NCBI GenBank assembly: GCA_013115125.1
Contig: JABANN010000145.1
Location: 1 to 62,203, forward strand
Reading direction: 5' to 3'
From: Perkinsus olseni
Lineage: Eukaryota; Perkinsozoa; Perkinsida
Length of the DNA: 62,203 nucleotides
In this document: positions 25,786 to 39,800 of the stretch, piece after piece
Layout: each line of letters opens with the position of its first letter
How positions within the stretch are numbered: position 1 is the stretch's first letter
Translations under genes and position numbers: made by a program
Notes under the pieces: model-generated
Seen by the model: only the letters and a program-made list of their open reading frames with translations
Database searches by the model: none
What the model was told of the DNA's origin: nothing

Positions 25786-28733
25786 CAAAGCCCAACCTAT
25801 TACCCTGTCCACGCCAGCACCGGTCGTCTGTCCAGCCATCTCATCCGGAGCCAGCCTCAACAACGCTCGCGTAGCTTGCTGCCTCACTGCGCTCACCACT
25901 GCCCTCCGCTTGCTCAGCATCCTCAACTCCTTATACACCCCCTCAGGACAAAGAGGAGCCAATGCCATGCTGGGCACCTCCTCGCCGATCGCCGCCGCAC
26001 CCGGCATGCTAACATCGCCCTCTTCCTCCTTCGGCTTCTCCTCCTTTTCGGAGTCGCTCTCTCCTGCCGGAACTTCAGCCGTACCAAATTTCGCCCAATT
26101 ATTCAACATCCTCAGTCGTGTCTCGAGCTGCTCAAGTTCTCGCCTTCGTGCCTCGATGCCCGACGTGAGGATACCTCGCCTGCAACCGACAGCCTTCCAG
26201 CTTGGGAGCGCCAGATCTCCCGACCTACCCTATCTCAGCCTCCCTCAGCATCGAGTCATTCTCGATCTTTGCCAGCCTTCCCATCATCACCTTGGCCCTG
26301 GCAAGGGCGGCCGAGACGCAGGACTGGTACCGCACGAAAAGCGGGGACACCCGGCAGCTGTCCAGTAGCGCTCGAAGGACCTAAAGCGACTCAGTGTGGA
26401 GAGCCATAGCGACTACTGGCACCTACCGTTATCCGAACCCGAGGGGGTATGTCCTTGTACTCGACTGATTCGATCCATCTAGCGGCCAGATCGATCTCCT
26501 CCGTCCGTCGGCCCTCCCCACCACCATCCCTGGCCAGCGCTGATATCGTTCGGGCTGCTAGACACTGCCAGCCGAGGGTCAGGGTGGTCGAGGAAGCGTT
26601 CAAAGGGAGGTACCGCAGAGCCCGGGACGACCTGAAACCGGTTGCGGGGAACCCTGAATGGCAGCAAGCCCTACTCGTTACGACCCTCCCGAGTGCTGAG
26701 GGATACAACATGGGGTACCACCAGCCGGAGTAATGCCAGATGAATTCTGATAGAAAAACCGTAAAAAGACATCAGTCGCTCGACATCTCACTTCTGCATC
26801 AATGGAGCCAGACTCCTTGCGAACAAAGCATCCGCGTACTCCCCCGCCGGCATGGCCGGGATGCCCAGCAGCGGCTCCGAGTAGTGGCAGCAGAAGGCCC
26901 ATACCTGCAACGGCCTCTATGGTCCCCTCTGTAGTAGAGCATTATGCCACAGTCTTGATGAGCACCAGCCTCACCACTAGTTGTATGGTTATAGCACAGT
27001 AGTGATCTATCCGTATAGCGAACAACAATTGCACGCATGCACATAGAGTGCGGCTTCTGCCCCAACCCTGTAAGGTCTAGTTGTCTTCACGTCTAGCCAA
27101 AACCCCGAGAGCCTCGACCTACCTCAAAAGCGTCCTGAAGGCTGTGAGGCGGCATTTGGTGGCTCGACTGCCATTGCAGTGGGGGAGTCATCACCTAGAA
27201 TAACTGTGAGGAGTTGGCTATGGCCATACCACAACTTACGGAATTCTTGGGCTTGGGTAAGGCCGGCACTTCCCCCTTCATCTCCTGCTGCTGCGTCCCC
27301 GCCTGGACTCCCTTCGATACCGTCTTCACTGCCGGGTGCTTGTCATTACTCAATACCACACCATTCGCATCACTCTGAGTGGGGGTAGGCAAAAATAATA
27401 CCATCACGGTCGACTACCTCAATAAGAAGCAACGAGGCAAACTCGAGATGAAGGGCCGGTGCCCGTGGTGTGGCAAACATACCACACCATTCGCAACTCC
27501 GAGGAGGGGACCAAATATAATAAATCATCTCCTAATCAGAGCTAGTCGACAAGACAACCATCCATAGAAGTGCCACCAACCAAGCCGAGCCGACCGGTGT
27601 CCGGATCCGGACAGAACAACCTCCCAAAACGCACCGTCTCCCCTGCCGCTGCCTTCGCCTTAGCATTGACTCTCCTTCGCTTGGCCGTAGAACCAGGCGT
27701 GCCAGCGGCCGCCCCCGCCGGGGGAGGGGTGGTCTTCGCCTTGGCAGGAGGACCCTTCTTGGACCCTCCCCCAGGAGATGCTGCTGCCTTCGGACGAGGA
27801 TGCTCTTCAACCTTCACGGCAGCCGCGACCTCTTTGCTTTGAGCAGGGGTCGACCTAAGATACCATCCCTCCCTCACCACAAGCCCACCAAAAACCCTAC
27901 TCATCTAAAGGGCGTTTCTGTGCAGCCTTCCCAAGCTCTTCCCTTCGCGGCGCTCGAGTCGCCAAGACCATGCGAGGCGCTGCCAGCAATACCATAACAA
28001 TCGCAAATCCTACAGCCCCAGACTCACCAGTAGTAGCCGACCTGCTACTTCCCGCAGCCAAAGTCCGATAGTGCTGCTCCTGCCTCAGCATCGCCGCCGT
28101 ATACATCGCGTCGTATGCCGATGGGGATGACAGAAAACTTGGCAGTCCCGGCGGCGGCGGCGGCGGCGGCGGCCCTCCCGGCTGCGGGCCAGCTGTGGCC
28201 GACGGGGGACCAACGAAAGTGTTGGGCGGGAACTTCTGAGCCGCCGCACCAAGGCCAGCCGGCGGATATCCCGCGACCGCTGGGGGTTGGCCGACGGCAG
28301 GCCTCCCTGTCTTGGGTATAGCGTACATTCCTCTAAGGGGCATCGCCGGAGTGTGCTGATGCCGTCGCTCAATCATGGACTCGGAAGATTCCACCACTGC
28401 AGAGTTGGTCGGCGGCGACACCTTCGGCACCGCTTCCCTCGCCAGGAGGGCTTCCGTTCGACGAGCAGCTGCCGCCGCCAACGCCTCTGTGTTAACCACA
28501 TCTCCTGGAGCGCTAAGGCTGGCCGGCACTGAAGCAAGGTGCTTCCTCATGACAGCAACAGCAGCCTCTGGAGATATCGCCGAGGCCCTCGCCTCCCCAT
28601 TAGAGGCAGCCGACTCCCTCGTCTGCGACTGGACTCGTCCGAGGACCGAACTGCTGTCCGAGAGCATGTCAAAGGTACTGGTGGCATCATCCAGGGGAGC
28701 GGCGGAGGACGGCAAGGAGGCGTCCGAGGACAT
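25714..28733 (-). CDS. Large low-complexity protein, multi-exon (unknown)
   Basis: Likely start at 28733: MSSDASLPSSAAPLDDATST. The first exon is Ser/Ala/Pro-rich with a proline run (GGPPPPPPPPG) and ends SRSATTG at a GTGAGT donor near 28030. The next exons encode REELGKAAQKRPLDE, then after a 47-nt intron ending TATCTTAG, STPAQSKEVAAAVKVEEHPR with several KRRR/KAKAKA basic clusters. Later exons read QWQSSHQMPPHSLQDAFE (about 27125), PLLGIPAMPAGEYADALFAR (about 26830-26890), KDIPPRVRITV (about 26420), and LEQLETRLRMLNNWAKFG ending in a 130-residue exon (QYCVLKRN-stop at 25714). The composition suggests a nuclear scaffold or chromatin-associated protein, but no domain is recognised. Exon connections in the middle are uncertain. 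Confidence 0.45.
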
Positions 28734-28994
28734 GGACGAAGGAAAAGAAGGGCTGATGATGCAATGCACTCTTACGATGAACCTTACGTGGTGAACGCAA
28801 AAGAGGTACATCGATGAACCTATGGCAGCAGCAGCATGGTCGACTCATCGATAGTAAGACAGAGGAGGAGACAGCAAACGATCAGTTCAGGAAACAGCAA
28901 ATTAGTAACTATTCCTCCAACCGCAGCTAGAGGTGTCAGAAAAAATATCCGGTCGTTTACCCTACCATCACCTTCTCATAATTGAGGGGCGCTC

Positions 28995-31900
28995 TCAAAG
29001 AGGTCCGTAGCCTGCCGCCCTTCTCTCCGATACCGTCCTCACTGCTGCGACCTCGGCCGGGGGATTGTCCAACCGACCGTGGCGTACCATACCACACCGA
29101 ACTCCCAGCATATCGACCTTGGAGTATCTTGGACTCCTAAGCTCCTGAGGTCGAAGCATGCAGGATACGAAGTTGAAGATACTCTCTACTTCATCATCAG
29201 GGCCCTCGCGATGCAGGATGAGACGCTTCAACAGACGCTCCATCGTCAGACGCTCATCATCGTCCATCCGACCAACAACAGCCGAGGGAGAGGGCCTGTC
29301 CTCCGCAGAGGACTTAGTACCGAGAGCCTCCTGAAAAAGGGTAAAATGCCGGTACCACAACACGCCCAACTCACATCCTGTCCAGGCGGAGCAGCAACCT
29401 TGATAGGCGTTGGTAGAGGCACTGTCTCCGGAGTGACAATAGACGGTCTGGCAGCGGGCTGTTGCTGACTGCATCCCAACCGCCCTCCCCCATCGTTCGC
29501 CGGTCTGGCAAGAGGCACCTGCCCATAGTAAAGGCCTCAAGACAGCCGCTGGCCGAGGGGCTGCTCCTCGTCGCCGAAGCTTGGGACGTTCCAATGCTTG
29601 TAAGGTTGGTAGCAGGGTAAGAAAGAGTCTTAACGTTAGCCCACTATGACGCGGACGACTTCCGAACAGTAAGGACAAAAACCTATGACTACGTGCTTTG
29701 CTTTGTGTCTACTATAAGGGTCGGATTAACCAATTACAATTGAACAACCGCTACTACCGAGCAGCGAGTCTCTGAGCCCTGGCCTTCGATGACGAGAGAC
29801 CGGCAGCTGGCCACTAGTGTTTGCACCTTGGGAAGGCATGACAGGAAAAGGAGCGACGGCTGAGGCCCCTCACCTTGCGCAAACCGGACGTGTCTAGGAG
29901 AGGCTGCAAATGACGCGAATAAACCTCATACCACTCCTTCTTCGAATCATCCACCAACACCCCCTCAACCTGCAAGACATTCCCCGCCACCCTCCGCCCC
30001 TACGCCTACCTCAATCCCCTCCAGCGTCTCCTCAATGCTCTCCTCTCCTCCCCTACTTCTCTCAGGACTTCTCGAAGTATCGATTGGAGCTGGCCTTCCC
30101 CGCTGCAGCCGCTGATGGCCCATCGCCGGCCCCTCAGTCGGAGACACCAACAACGTAGTGTTTCGTCGGTAGGGTTCATTTTCCTACCATCAGTACCATC
30201 TTTCCACCGCTTCCTCTCTTCCTCCTCCCTCACCGAGCCGCCCCCCTTTACTGCTTCCTCCATTCTCCTTCTCTCCTGTACTAAGGCCTCCTTGGCTGTT
30301 CGACAGTGCCGGTCCCCTCGTCGACAGCCCCTATCAATCTCCTCCAGGCGCTGCTGCTGGCATCTCATGGACACCAACTCCACCGTCAATCTGCCAGCGA
30401 AAGTCGAATAATTTTTCAGGCACATTCATACCAAATATTCCCGAATGAGCAGAAGAATACATGATAATGCACCATCGGGCGCATTCATACCAAAAATTAC
30501 CCAACGAGTAGGAAAATAATTGAGGAAGCAGCGTGCCCTTTCTTAATTCAGTTCACCCAACCCCCAGTCCCTCTCCCCGCAACCCACCTTTGCAGCTGCC
30601 ACCTCAGTTTATCACCAGCCCTCACTGACCCGTCCAGCGACCCATCCATCATCAGTCGCCCGGGCCGAGGACTGCAGTACCTCTCCACATGCTCAACAGT
30701 ACTCACCCTAGTATGACACCCCCTCTCCGCTGACCCTGAGCCAACCCTCATGAAAAAAGCGCGCGCCCAGTAGCCACAGCCGTTGCGCCTTACGAATGAC
30801 CCACAGCTGCGGTGAGGCAGCCAGGAAAGTCTCTGGATCATCAACGGTGAAGTAAAATTGATAGAAAGACTGCAATGGTCGGAGGCGAGGGTACATCTCC
30901 CTCCACTTATCCGCAAGCTGGGACAGGCTGCACCCAATCGCGAGAGCCCTGGCAACAGCATCGACTCTGCCGCTGCTAGGATAGTCGCCCACCTGCCCTC
31001 CTCGCCTTCTAGGGCATCGTTTCCTCGCCAATCGGTATCTTGCGCCCTACATACCGCGTCTACTACCTGCACGCTTTGACCTAAGATACTCGAAAGATTC
31101 CGGGCCCCTACTTTGACGATGAGCCGCCGGAAAGTGGCCAAGCTGAGCCACATCTCCCTCGGTGAGTCTTCATCATGCTCATGGGGGAGATCAGCACTGA
31201 TACCCTCAAGCTGCTTTACAACCTGCATGGTCAACAATCGGGTGAATCTCTCCGGATCCGGACAAAATTCCCCATTTTCATCACTCACCTCTTCCACATG
31301 CCCCAGATCAGGACTAGAAGTTGACAACAGCTCCGCTATCAGCGAATCCATCGCTGCAGACGAGCCCGGCTGAGCAGCCCCAAGACCGCCCTAAGACACA
31401 CTGCCGCCTCTCTCCGTGAATTCCCCTTACCATTAGTGGCGGTAGTTGGTACATGGCCATGAAGTCCCGCAGCATTTGCGTCCCTCCAGGGACGGCAGGA
31501 CCAGTGCTGAGCAACTGCTGCATGACCTGCTGCTGACTCTGGAGGAGCTGCTGGGCCACGAAGGCCGTGGCAGCCGCGGCGGCCCCCTCGTCAAGATGGG
31601 AGGTTGCGGTGGATTCACCCGGGGCCTGCACGAGACCAGCGATGTCTGGGAGTAAGAACTCTGGAGCTGGAGTATTTAGCTATTGCAGTAGGGAATGTAG
31701 CATAAAATTTCCATGCGATCTCATGTAGAATAGATCTTCCGTGAAGCACGTCTTTCAGAGACACCCGGTGAGGACTCGGGCGCCAAGAGTCGCGCAGAAG
31801 TTGGTACTGTGGCTCAGGTTCTGGCCATACACAAAAGAAGCAGTCCAGCACCACCTCTACGGTAAAACGACTGCTACCGGACCTCCACTTCCACGGCAAC

Positions 31901-34260
31901 AGCTATCACTAACCACCAATACTAGAGCGCTAAGTCACATGTCCCAACAGGCTTCAATATCCTACTTACCATATTATTAACCAACGACGGAGGCGGCGGT
32001 GCAACAGAGAGGCCCGTACCGAAACCTTGTCCAACAAGAGGAGCTAATAGCCATCGATAGGAGCTAGCAGTCCTCACCAGGCCTCTGCCCGAGCTGCCCA
32101 CCCAATCGCGCCAGCCAGTCCGAAGTATCAGCAGAAGGGCGTCGCCCGGACGGAAAGTGGGACAAGATATTGCTGTTGCCTCCCAGGCCAACCACAGGAG
32201 CTACCGGTACCGGGCTCTCGAGCATGTACTCTGGCTTCACTCGAACCCTCACCTGATGATGATATTTACATCATCACAGGCGAGACTGCCTCCAGCAGCC
32301 ACCTCCGGATGAGTTCCGATGAGATCAAGCTCCTTGATGGTCCGCAAAAACGGCATCAACTTGACGACCCCAAAGCGCTCTCGAAGCGACTTGAGGCTGT
32401 GGGCGCCCTGGTAGTACCTGACGATAAATCTTGGTGATCCGAGACGACTGCCCCGCCTCTACCTGTCCCATTCCGCGGCGAATAAGGAGAGTGCCAAGCC
32501 AGCCTGCTGGGGGTGATTGGAGGCGAGTGGGTCTCTTCTAACCCCACCACCGACCACAGCCGCACTCCGACGGCAAAACTCCCTATCAGGAATATCAACA
32601 ACATTTGACAGCCTGTTCTGAATCCATCCAAGTTCAACCAAAGATATGATCAGGATACAGCAACCAGCAAAGGTGATTCTCCTTCGAAGACCCACCTGAC
32701 TACGACCACTATCATCCTCCTAAAAATTTGTAGCTCTTCTGGATGGTCCCCATACGCTTGGTCCACCACAATCTTATCACCATGACGCCCCAGAGGGGGG
32801 CAGCAGGCGGCCATAGACAACGGACTGCTCAGGCCTTCGTTGCCCTCTGATAGATATGACCTCACTAGGAAGCCTCGGCGGCCGAGCACAGACCACCTGT
32901 CGCCTCCTCCGCTGGGCCTCTGCACCTGTCCTCATTCTGCAAATCATCATCACTCTCCACGATATTGACTCGCGGCTGAGCGACACCGGTAATTTCCCCT
33001 CGACTACTTTTATGCTACTTTCAAAGCATCAACAGTTTCCGACAAATCCTCAAACCTTGTACCAGCCACCACCAGCCACTTCCCCGTGCATCGTCTATAC
33101 TGATGCGGCAGCTGGTTAACCCGAATACCGGTCATTCCAGCTGACCGAATAACCTGCACCCAAGTGACCCCCCGACAGCACCTCCGCGTTTACTACCTCC
33201 GCCAACTCCCTCAATAGACACTCGCTGGGCTCTCCTGCGCTGGTCGGAACAAACTCGGCTGCATCCGGGTTGAAGGCCGATGACGTGGCTTGTTTCTGGC
33301 AAGGATCGACTTAAAATACCTCAGTGAGCATCCACCTGACCTCCCTGTTGGCTGAGAGTGGTACGAACACCTTCGCCTCGACGTTGAAGGGCGTAGCGGC
33401 CCTGGTAGGAGCATCCGCTGGCGACACCTTCTGGCCAGCAGGAGGTGGACCGTTGCTACTCATCAACTAGGGAAAGCGAACAACTAACATAGAAAGACAG
33501 CTTTAGTAACGTACTTATCTTCCTAGTCAACTTGAACCCAAGGAGTCGGGTAAAAACCCTCGATTGAAATAATCCTCAAGGCATCGACCAGTACATGGTA
33601 CAATCAGCCACGTCTACCAGCTCTTAAGCCGCCTCCAAGTCGCGGTTATGGGACAGGGTCTCCAGCTGAAGAGAGAGTGAAGAACGTCAGCGGTGTTAAT
33701 TAGTGTTGAGTGACGAGCAGCCGTTTCACCATCATGGGCGGGCGACGCGAAAGATACTTGGGCGATCTCAGCACACAAAACCTGGCAAACTACCCGACCC
33801 TCTGTCACGTTCCGCCCCGCTAAGCATGCCAGTGGTCGTCGAAGAAGTTTCCCCCGGGGCGGCATCTGTCCATCAGCAACAGATAGCACGACAGAGCAGC
33901 CTTGATGTGGGAAGGGAAGAAGTCCAGTACCCCTCGCTGAAGGTAAAATTGAGGAGAGGTGACGCGATCTATCATGAGCTTGTTAGCTATGGCCCTATCC
34001 ACCGCAAAATAGACCATCAGAGAGAGAACCGAGCAGTTCTCAAACCGCGCTGATCGCTTCATCGTCGCCACTCTCACCCGGGGCACCCTTATCCTGTCCT
34101 CAATCGCACAGTATAACACAACTGCAGCTGCACGGGAGGAAAAATTGGTATTTACCTTGCACTGCGCAGCTCATCGTCCATTGCCTGCTCGTCTACGAAG
34201 AAGATACGAGAATTATACGAGTCGATCAGCTGGGCGCGCGCGTATGACTTCGCGCGCAAT
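28995..34260 (-). CDS. One or more multi-exon unknown genes
   Basis: A series of minus-strand open stretches with protein-like composition and GT-AG edges. From the 5' side: RIFFVDEQAMDDELRSAR (about 34160-34220), SARFENCSVLSLMVYFAVD with VTSPQFYLQRGVLDFF (about 33850-34090), NVTEGRVVCQVLCAEIAQVS (about 33745-33805), NILSHFPSGRRPSADTSDW (about 32115-32175), a Gln-rich helix QQLLQSQQQVMQQLLSTG (about 31490-31545), AAMDSLIAELLSTSSPDLG with PREMWLSLATFRRLIVK (about 31112-31355), and KLIL-type helix ERLTMERLLKRLILHREGP (about 29200-29260). The intron at 31081-31111 is 31 nt and bounded by direct repeats. No known domain is seen, and I cannot say whether this is one gene or several. Confidence 0.35.
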
Positions 34261-34673
34261 TGCGCTGGTAACGTGGCAGAGGTAAGTCTTCGGTTTTCTC
34301 ATGTATTGGATAGGTAACAACTGTTACAAGTTGTAACTTACAACCCTATGAATCATAGGCTATGCGCCCGCGATTGGGTGAGAGAGTGCGGTTTGCTTCT
34401 CGCCTGCCCAATTTTTCCTCCGGCATAGCTCAAACTTTTCTCCTCTTCCGCCCAAGTTTTTCTCGCTCGCTTCCAAATTTCCTTCTCCTCTCATGGCTAT
34501 AATGCTGGCGGATGCGAGCTCGACCCAGCCCTGAGGGCTGAGCCCTCCGCTCCCTGGATGTGGAGGTAGGATACTGGAGACTGTTGACTCGACCCAGCCC
34601 GGTACGGAGTCGGGCAGGTCTCGTGTCCTACTGGGCCGTGGTGGCCAAATTTGGGTATCCCCACCGGGGAAGT

Positions 34674-34696
34674 GTGTGACGAGGCCCTCGTCACAC
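34674..34696 (+). promoter_or_regulatory. Conserved leader hairpin, family B copy 2
   Basis: Perfect 10-base inverted repeat GTGTGACGAG / CTCGTCACAC around GCC, 120 bases before the family B start codon. It is the counterpart of 10433-10455 and sits in a block of similarity (TATCCCCACCGGGG upstream; GAGTGTCATTGCCA downstream) that continues through the start codon. Confidence 0.55.
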
Positions 34697-34815
34697 TGAG
34701 TCATGTTGAGTGTCATTGCCATTGACTCATTGGGGATCGAAATTTGGGACTAAAGCTGGGAGTTTGCGAAGAGCTATCATCATGATAGTATCATGAGCAG
34801 TTGATTCCGTTATCA

Positions 34816-36235
34816 ATGTCACCTGAACAGTTCATCATCGGAGCTGCAGCTGCTGCCATCACACTCCTCTCGAATTCTCCCCTCGTTGACGCCATCGGGG
34901 CGATTGCCCCCGAAACTCCTAATAACGTAAGGGCCTGTGTAATCGGTGTACCTCTAGCTCGGCTACAATTAGCTAGACTAGCTGCCCTCCATTCTCTTCT
35001 TCTCCAAAGTCTTTGGACGCGGCACGGCCCATTGGGCCCTATTCCCTTCTCTAAGAGGAGAGAAGCTCCAACTTCGAAGTTCTCGTGTCTAGAACATTGC
35101 TGAGATAGCGAAGCCAATGTTCTCGCTTTGTGCGGGCGTTTGGAATCATCCAATCCGATTCCGAGAAGCAATAAAAGCGAGTGAGGTATCGTACGACAGC
35201 TCGCTGTACAGGCCCCATACTATAGGGAGCTTGCGGAGTTACCCGAAACCTGAAACCGGCAAGAAATGAATGCGCAGAAAATTACATCGGTACTACCGAT
35301 TCGATAGGATTTGACCCTGCAAGTCCATCTTTGCTGGGATGTCTTAAGGTGCATGCTCCGTGCCCTCGTCGGTCTCGAGAACTCGTTCAAGTGTGTATTC
35401 TTGACGCATCTTTTACTCTCAGGATTATCCTCCTTGGAGTAATAAGTCGTCCTTCAGTACCCGGACAAACACGACTTTTTGTGAATATAATAACTTTGGT
35501 CTGATTAGCTATGGGCAATGCTTTGATGGTGGACCGGAGGTCTTCAGTGTGTCTGTAGAAGAGAACAGGATCTACACATTCCGAATTTCGTGTCCCAGGA
35601 CTGCCTCCAGACCGAAGTTTCATGCAAGGTAAGTGGTGGTGAAATGTCGCAGGAATAGTGAAGAAGGGTTGATGAAATGATTATGCACTCCATCCACATT
35701 TTTTCTTTCACGCTACAGATACGGGACCGAGGTCTTTTATAATCCGGAGTGGAGTGACAAGCTTTTTCGGGATGGCGGAAGACCTTATCCGAACGACACC
35801 AGCCCAGACCCACTTAGGATCATTGAAACTAGCAGTATAGGCGATATAAAATTGAAACTGAACTTGGCGGCGAGTAAGATAAAATTCGAACCTCAATTTG
35901 ATCATTACCCCGATACGCCTAACTATGACTCTGATGATGAAGACCCAACTTTCTTCGATGATAACGATGAGACCACTTCTGCTGGTGTCGATGGCGAAGA
36001 AGCGGAACCGCTTCAGGATACGTTCGATGCGCAAAGGAAGTACGTCCCATCAACTGCAAGTACTGACCTCCCTATCGAGGAGCTAGAGGAGGTGTGTACG
36101 GCTGCTATGCATCTCGTTAAGCAAAGATTCGAAGATTTCGATCAATTATGCACCGCCCAATACGAAGCCCTGAACAGAGTCTTCGGCGTAAATGACGCAG
36201 AGAAGGTCACTCCCTCGGTCAGGAGGAGCGAGTAG
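34816..36235 (+). CDS. Family B predicted secreted protein, copy 2 (three exons)
   Basis: Exons 34816-34926, 35423-35628 and 35719-36235 join in frame to 277 residues. Exon 1 is nearly identical to copy 1 (MSPEQFIIGAAAAAITLLSN), again a clear signal peptide. Exon 2 opens DYPPWSNKSSFSTRTN and contains TNTTFCEYNNF, with NTT a possible glycosylation site. Exon 3 reads YGTEVFYNPEW, PDPLRIIETSSIGDIKLKLN, a longer acidic stretch (NYDSDDEDPTFFDDNDETT), and the tail PIEELEEVCTAAMHLVKQRF. The first two splice sites have the same phase as copy 1, and exons 2 and 3 differ mainly in the acidic segment. Promoter side and 3' flank are also conserved. Function unknown. Confidence 0.75.
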
Positions 36236-36285
36236 CAGATTCGGTGACTCACCGGCGATGAGAGATGAAAGTGCTGATGACATTA

Positions 36286-36510
36286 GCCTAATGTTTATAA
36301 ATCTTCTTTTTCTGCCTGCTCTTTCATTTCTATTCCATTAGCAATGAATAGTGCAAAGAGACAGGATGATGATGTAGAGAACATGTAGTTGTATGCCCCT
36401 TCTACCCCGGCTTTGCGTTTTTCGTTATCCCGAATACAATTGACTATCCCGCAATCGGTGTCACCAGAGACCGGTGGGGTTGACGCTTTGCCGACCGTCC
36501 GATTAAGTCC
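36286..36510 (+). repeat. Family B 3'-flank module, copy 2
   Basis: Follows the family B stop at 36235. It shares CCTAATGTTTAT, AGCAATGAATAGTG, ATGTAGTTGTATGC, GGCTTTGCGTTTTTCG and CGCAATCGGTGTC with 11826-12245, then diverges sooner than the copy at 15.3 kb. Confidence 0.55.
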
Positions 36511-36843
36511 CACTATACTGATGCCCAGCGAGTTCGCCGCGCCTGAAACTGTCATCTTGGGACCCAGCGTTGAGATTACCGCGCGAATGGACTCCGCGCT
36601 ACCATCCTTTTGACTGCGGTTCGGTCCCACAGAGGTCAGTCAATGGAAATATGGGTGCCTGGAAAGAGGAGGCAGACAGCCATTATGGCTGAGCCATAGA
36701 GGAAGTTCACTGTACGAAGTGAGACTCCATGAGTTTGTGTTGTATTGAATGAGACTGTACGAGCATAAACTATTCCAGCGACTCTCACCATCCGAAATTC
36801 GGATTCCGAATTAACGCCAAACAACAACGCGGAGTGTGCCTTA

Positions 36844-39800
36844 TCAGGTGAAGCATAGCTGATGCCGTAACGTTTCTATTAGAGCTAGATGCGCCGGCAC
36901 TCCGCTGACCCTTTCCTTCAACCGGGATGCTGTTTTCTCAAGCGTCCATTCATCTGACACGGGAAAGTTGTGACCGCACTTCGGAGGTGGTTTCGCACCT
37001 CCACCCTTCAGAGCTTCGTCGAGCAACTCCCGGGTTTCCGACTTAGCAAGAAGGTTGCCACTACACTTGGATGCATCATCACTGCCTTCGACGTCGGCCT
37101 AAGATACGCCGAGAATCTTTTCCGAGAGGAAAAAAACAATGATGCAGTATGATAGGAATGCCGTGATGAAGGATGTTCGAAAATATATATTGCAAGAGTC
37201 GATCTCAAGATACCCACCGACATTTTTGTTTTTCGCACAACACTACCTGAATGCTACTTTCTCTGCTCGATAAACTCGTCTGAACTCATCCCCCTTGGAA
37301 GAAGATATACCGGTGCTAGTCTGACTGAGCCGGTTTTAGGCCTTGGACTTAACATTCACACACACAATTTTTCCCGCGCAGGGATTCCATGCAAAACCCC
37401 TCACCTCTTCTGCGTCATTTGCATCACCAAATTCGTCCTCCATCGAGCCCAGCTCATCCAGGGCCTCCTCGGAGATCTCTTCCATATCAGCATCCACCGC
37501 CGGGCCTTCACCATCCACTTCCATCATCATCGCCTCCTCGATGCCCTCATTGGACAAGTTCACGTTCTCGAAAGCATCCACTTCGCCAGATTCTGAGGGA
37601 GAGTTGCTAACTGTGAACCTCCGCAAGAGCCTAAGCCGAATCGGCGTCGGACTATAGTTTCACACGCACACCGGATTCTAAGGGAGGGAAATAACAGGAC
37701 AATCTCCCTTCACAAAACCCACCTTCTGCATTCCTGGCCTCGTTCATCTGCGCATCTTCCGCTTCGGCGTCTAACTCTTCCTGATCTGGAGATGGGGGCA
37801 AGCCGAACTCCGGCATGGGTGGAAGGGCGGGTTTGACAGATCCCTCTGGAGCCTCTTCTGGTGTCTGATCGGCACTCGGGTCATGCGACACTAACAACGA
37901 CAGCAAACGCTCACCGTAGCGGACTGCCCCACGCTGGCTTCCGCAGGAGGTCTATCAGGAGACGATGGTGCCGTCGTTTTTGTTTTTCTGAGAAGACGTT
38001 TAAGCCAGATAGACCTCGAACGCTCGTTTACCTTTCAAGAAGGACTTGACTTTTATAATACTTCTCCTGTTGCCTCAGTCGCTTCTTCTGAAGACTGTCG
38101 CTGCCCAGCTCGTCATGGCTAGCTGTCACCAAGTGTTGAGGACTCATCTCACCTGTCAAAAAAACCAAAGATGTGATGGCGCTCTGGGGCCGGCAAGGAT
38201 TCCCCTCACCCGTCAACACTCGGCGTCGCAGGCTGGCGTTTTGGGGATCCGACAGGTTGAAATTGACCGTTCGATACGCCGCTCTGTAGGCCTTGCTTTT
38301 AATGCTCTGCCCGTGGTTGCCATACAGAGCTGCCTCGATCCTAGTCGCCAGGGACCGCAGACACTGAAAGAGTGCAGCCGAAGACATGAACAATCAATTC
38401 TTCGCGCAAAATCATTCACCTCTTCCTCGCTCCGCTCCGGCTCTTCCGATTCCATTTCTAAAACGGTCATCGGCAGCCCCGCCGCTTTCATCTCCGTGGC
38501 ACCAAGCAACAGCGACTTGAAAAATTTCTCCGCCACCTGAAAGGCAACGTATCTTTCAACTGACACCCCAGGTCCTAGATCTCTTCCACCTGTTTGCGCT
38601 TCTCTTGAGACTGCGGCGAGTCCCCCGACTTCCTTTTCTTATTCTTCCGACTGCTCTCCGGACTGCCGCCAGAATCGCTCGGAGACTGCCCGTCATTCGC
38701 GGACGACGATGGTGCAACGTCGCAGTGTTCAAGGGCTTCATTGGTCGGCACCGTTGGGGTTGCCTACAGGTTTCAAAGGAGATGGTATGAGAATTCCACT
38801 TGCCGGAGGGTGGTCGCCTACCGGGCCTTCAGTCGGTTGCACCGTCACACCGTCAGCGCCGCAGCCACCGCAGACGAAGACGATGGGCAGCTGAGAAGGA
38901 TAACCTCAACTTAGGGAATTGAGAGAGTGTCTGCTGAATTAGCTCCGTTTGAAACGTGTAATGCCGGCTCGGAATCCATTCTGACTTCACTGAGCACCCC
39001 CTCGATCCTTCCGATAGAGTAACAGGAGTTGAGAAATGTATGGTACGATCACCAGCAGTACACGTTACGGAGCCAGCTGATAGCGATTGAAGCAGCATTG
39101 ACCCGGTCCAACAGAGGCGCTTCACGTCACCTACGGGGCTGGCACCTCCGAGCCGAGAAATTTTCTCTTTTTTCTCCGTGAATTGAGGAATTTTCTTTCT
39201 TTCCTCCGAGAGCTGAGAAATTTTCTCTTTTTTCTCCGAGAGTTGAGAAATTTTCTCTTTTTCCCCGAGAGTTGAGAAATTTACACTTTTTTTACCGAGA
39301 GTTGAGAAATTCTCGGAGAAAACGAGGCGCGCATGGCACGATCAATCAGAACATTATTCCTCAGGCCTCTCTACGACGATTCAAACATCTATGTTACTAT
39401 GATGATGATATGCTTCACCTACACCAATACCAGAAAGACCTACAGTGATGCACTTGGAGACGTATGAAGTCAAGGAGCGGTGCTATTTACCTGCGCTGGC
39501 GATTCTTTCGTCGCTGCGGTTACCCCTGGCACGGCATCAGGATGGTAAAGCTTGTGACAGTTAGTGCACTCGTATACCCTCAACTCAGGATTGATAACTT
39601 GCAGGTGAAGTATGGGAACCTGCTCTTCCCACATCTCGAGACTCGTACGAATGGGAGGACTTACAATAGACGTTGCGGCCCCCTTCGGATCTGGCGCCAA
39701 CACCGCCCGGGCTAGCTGCTTCGGTGAGCGCCCTTCGGTTTCGGAGTAGGCCTGACAAACACGACATGCCACCCTTCCAACGCCTTCAACAACAATGTCA

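Noticed and set aside
25558-26409. Plus-strand ORF of 283 codons
   Set aside because: Ser/Arg/His-rich translation opposite GC-rich minus-strand exons with coherent splice joins; judged a shadow.
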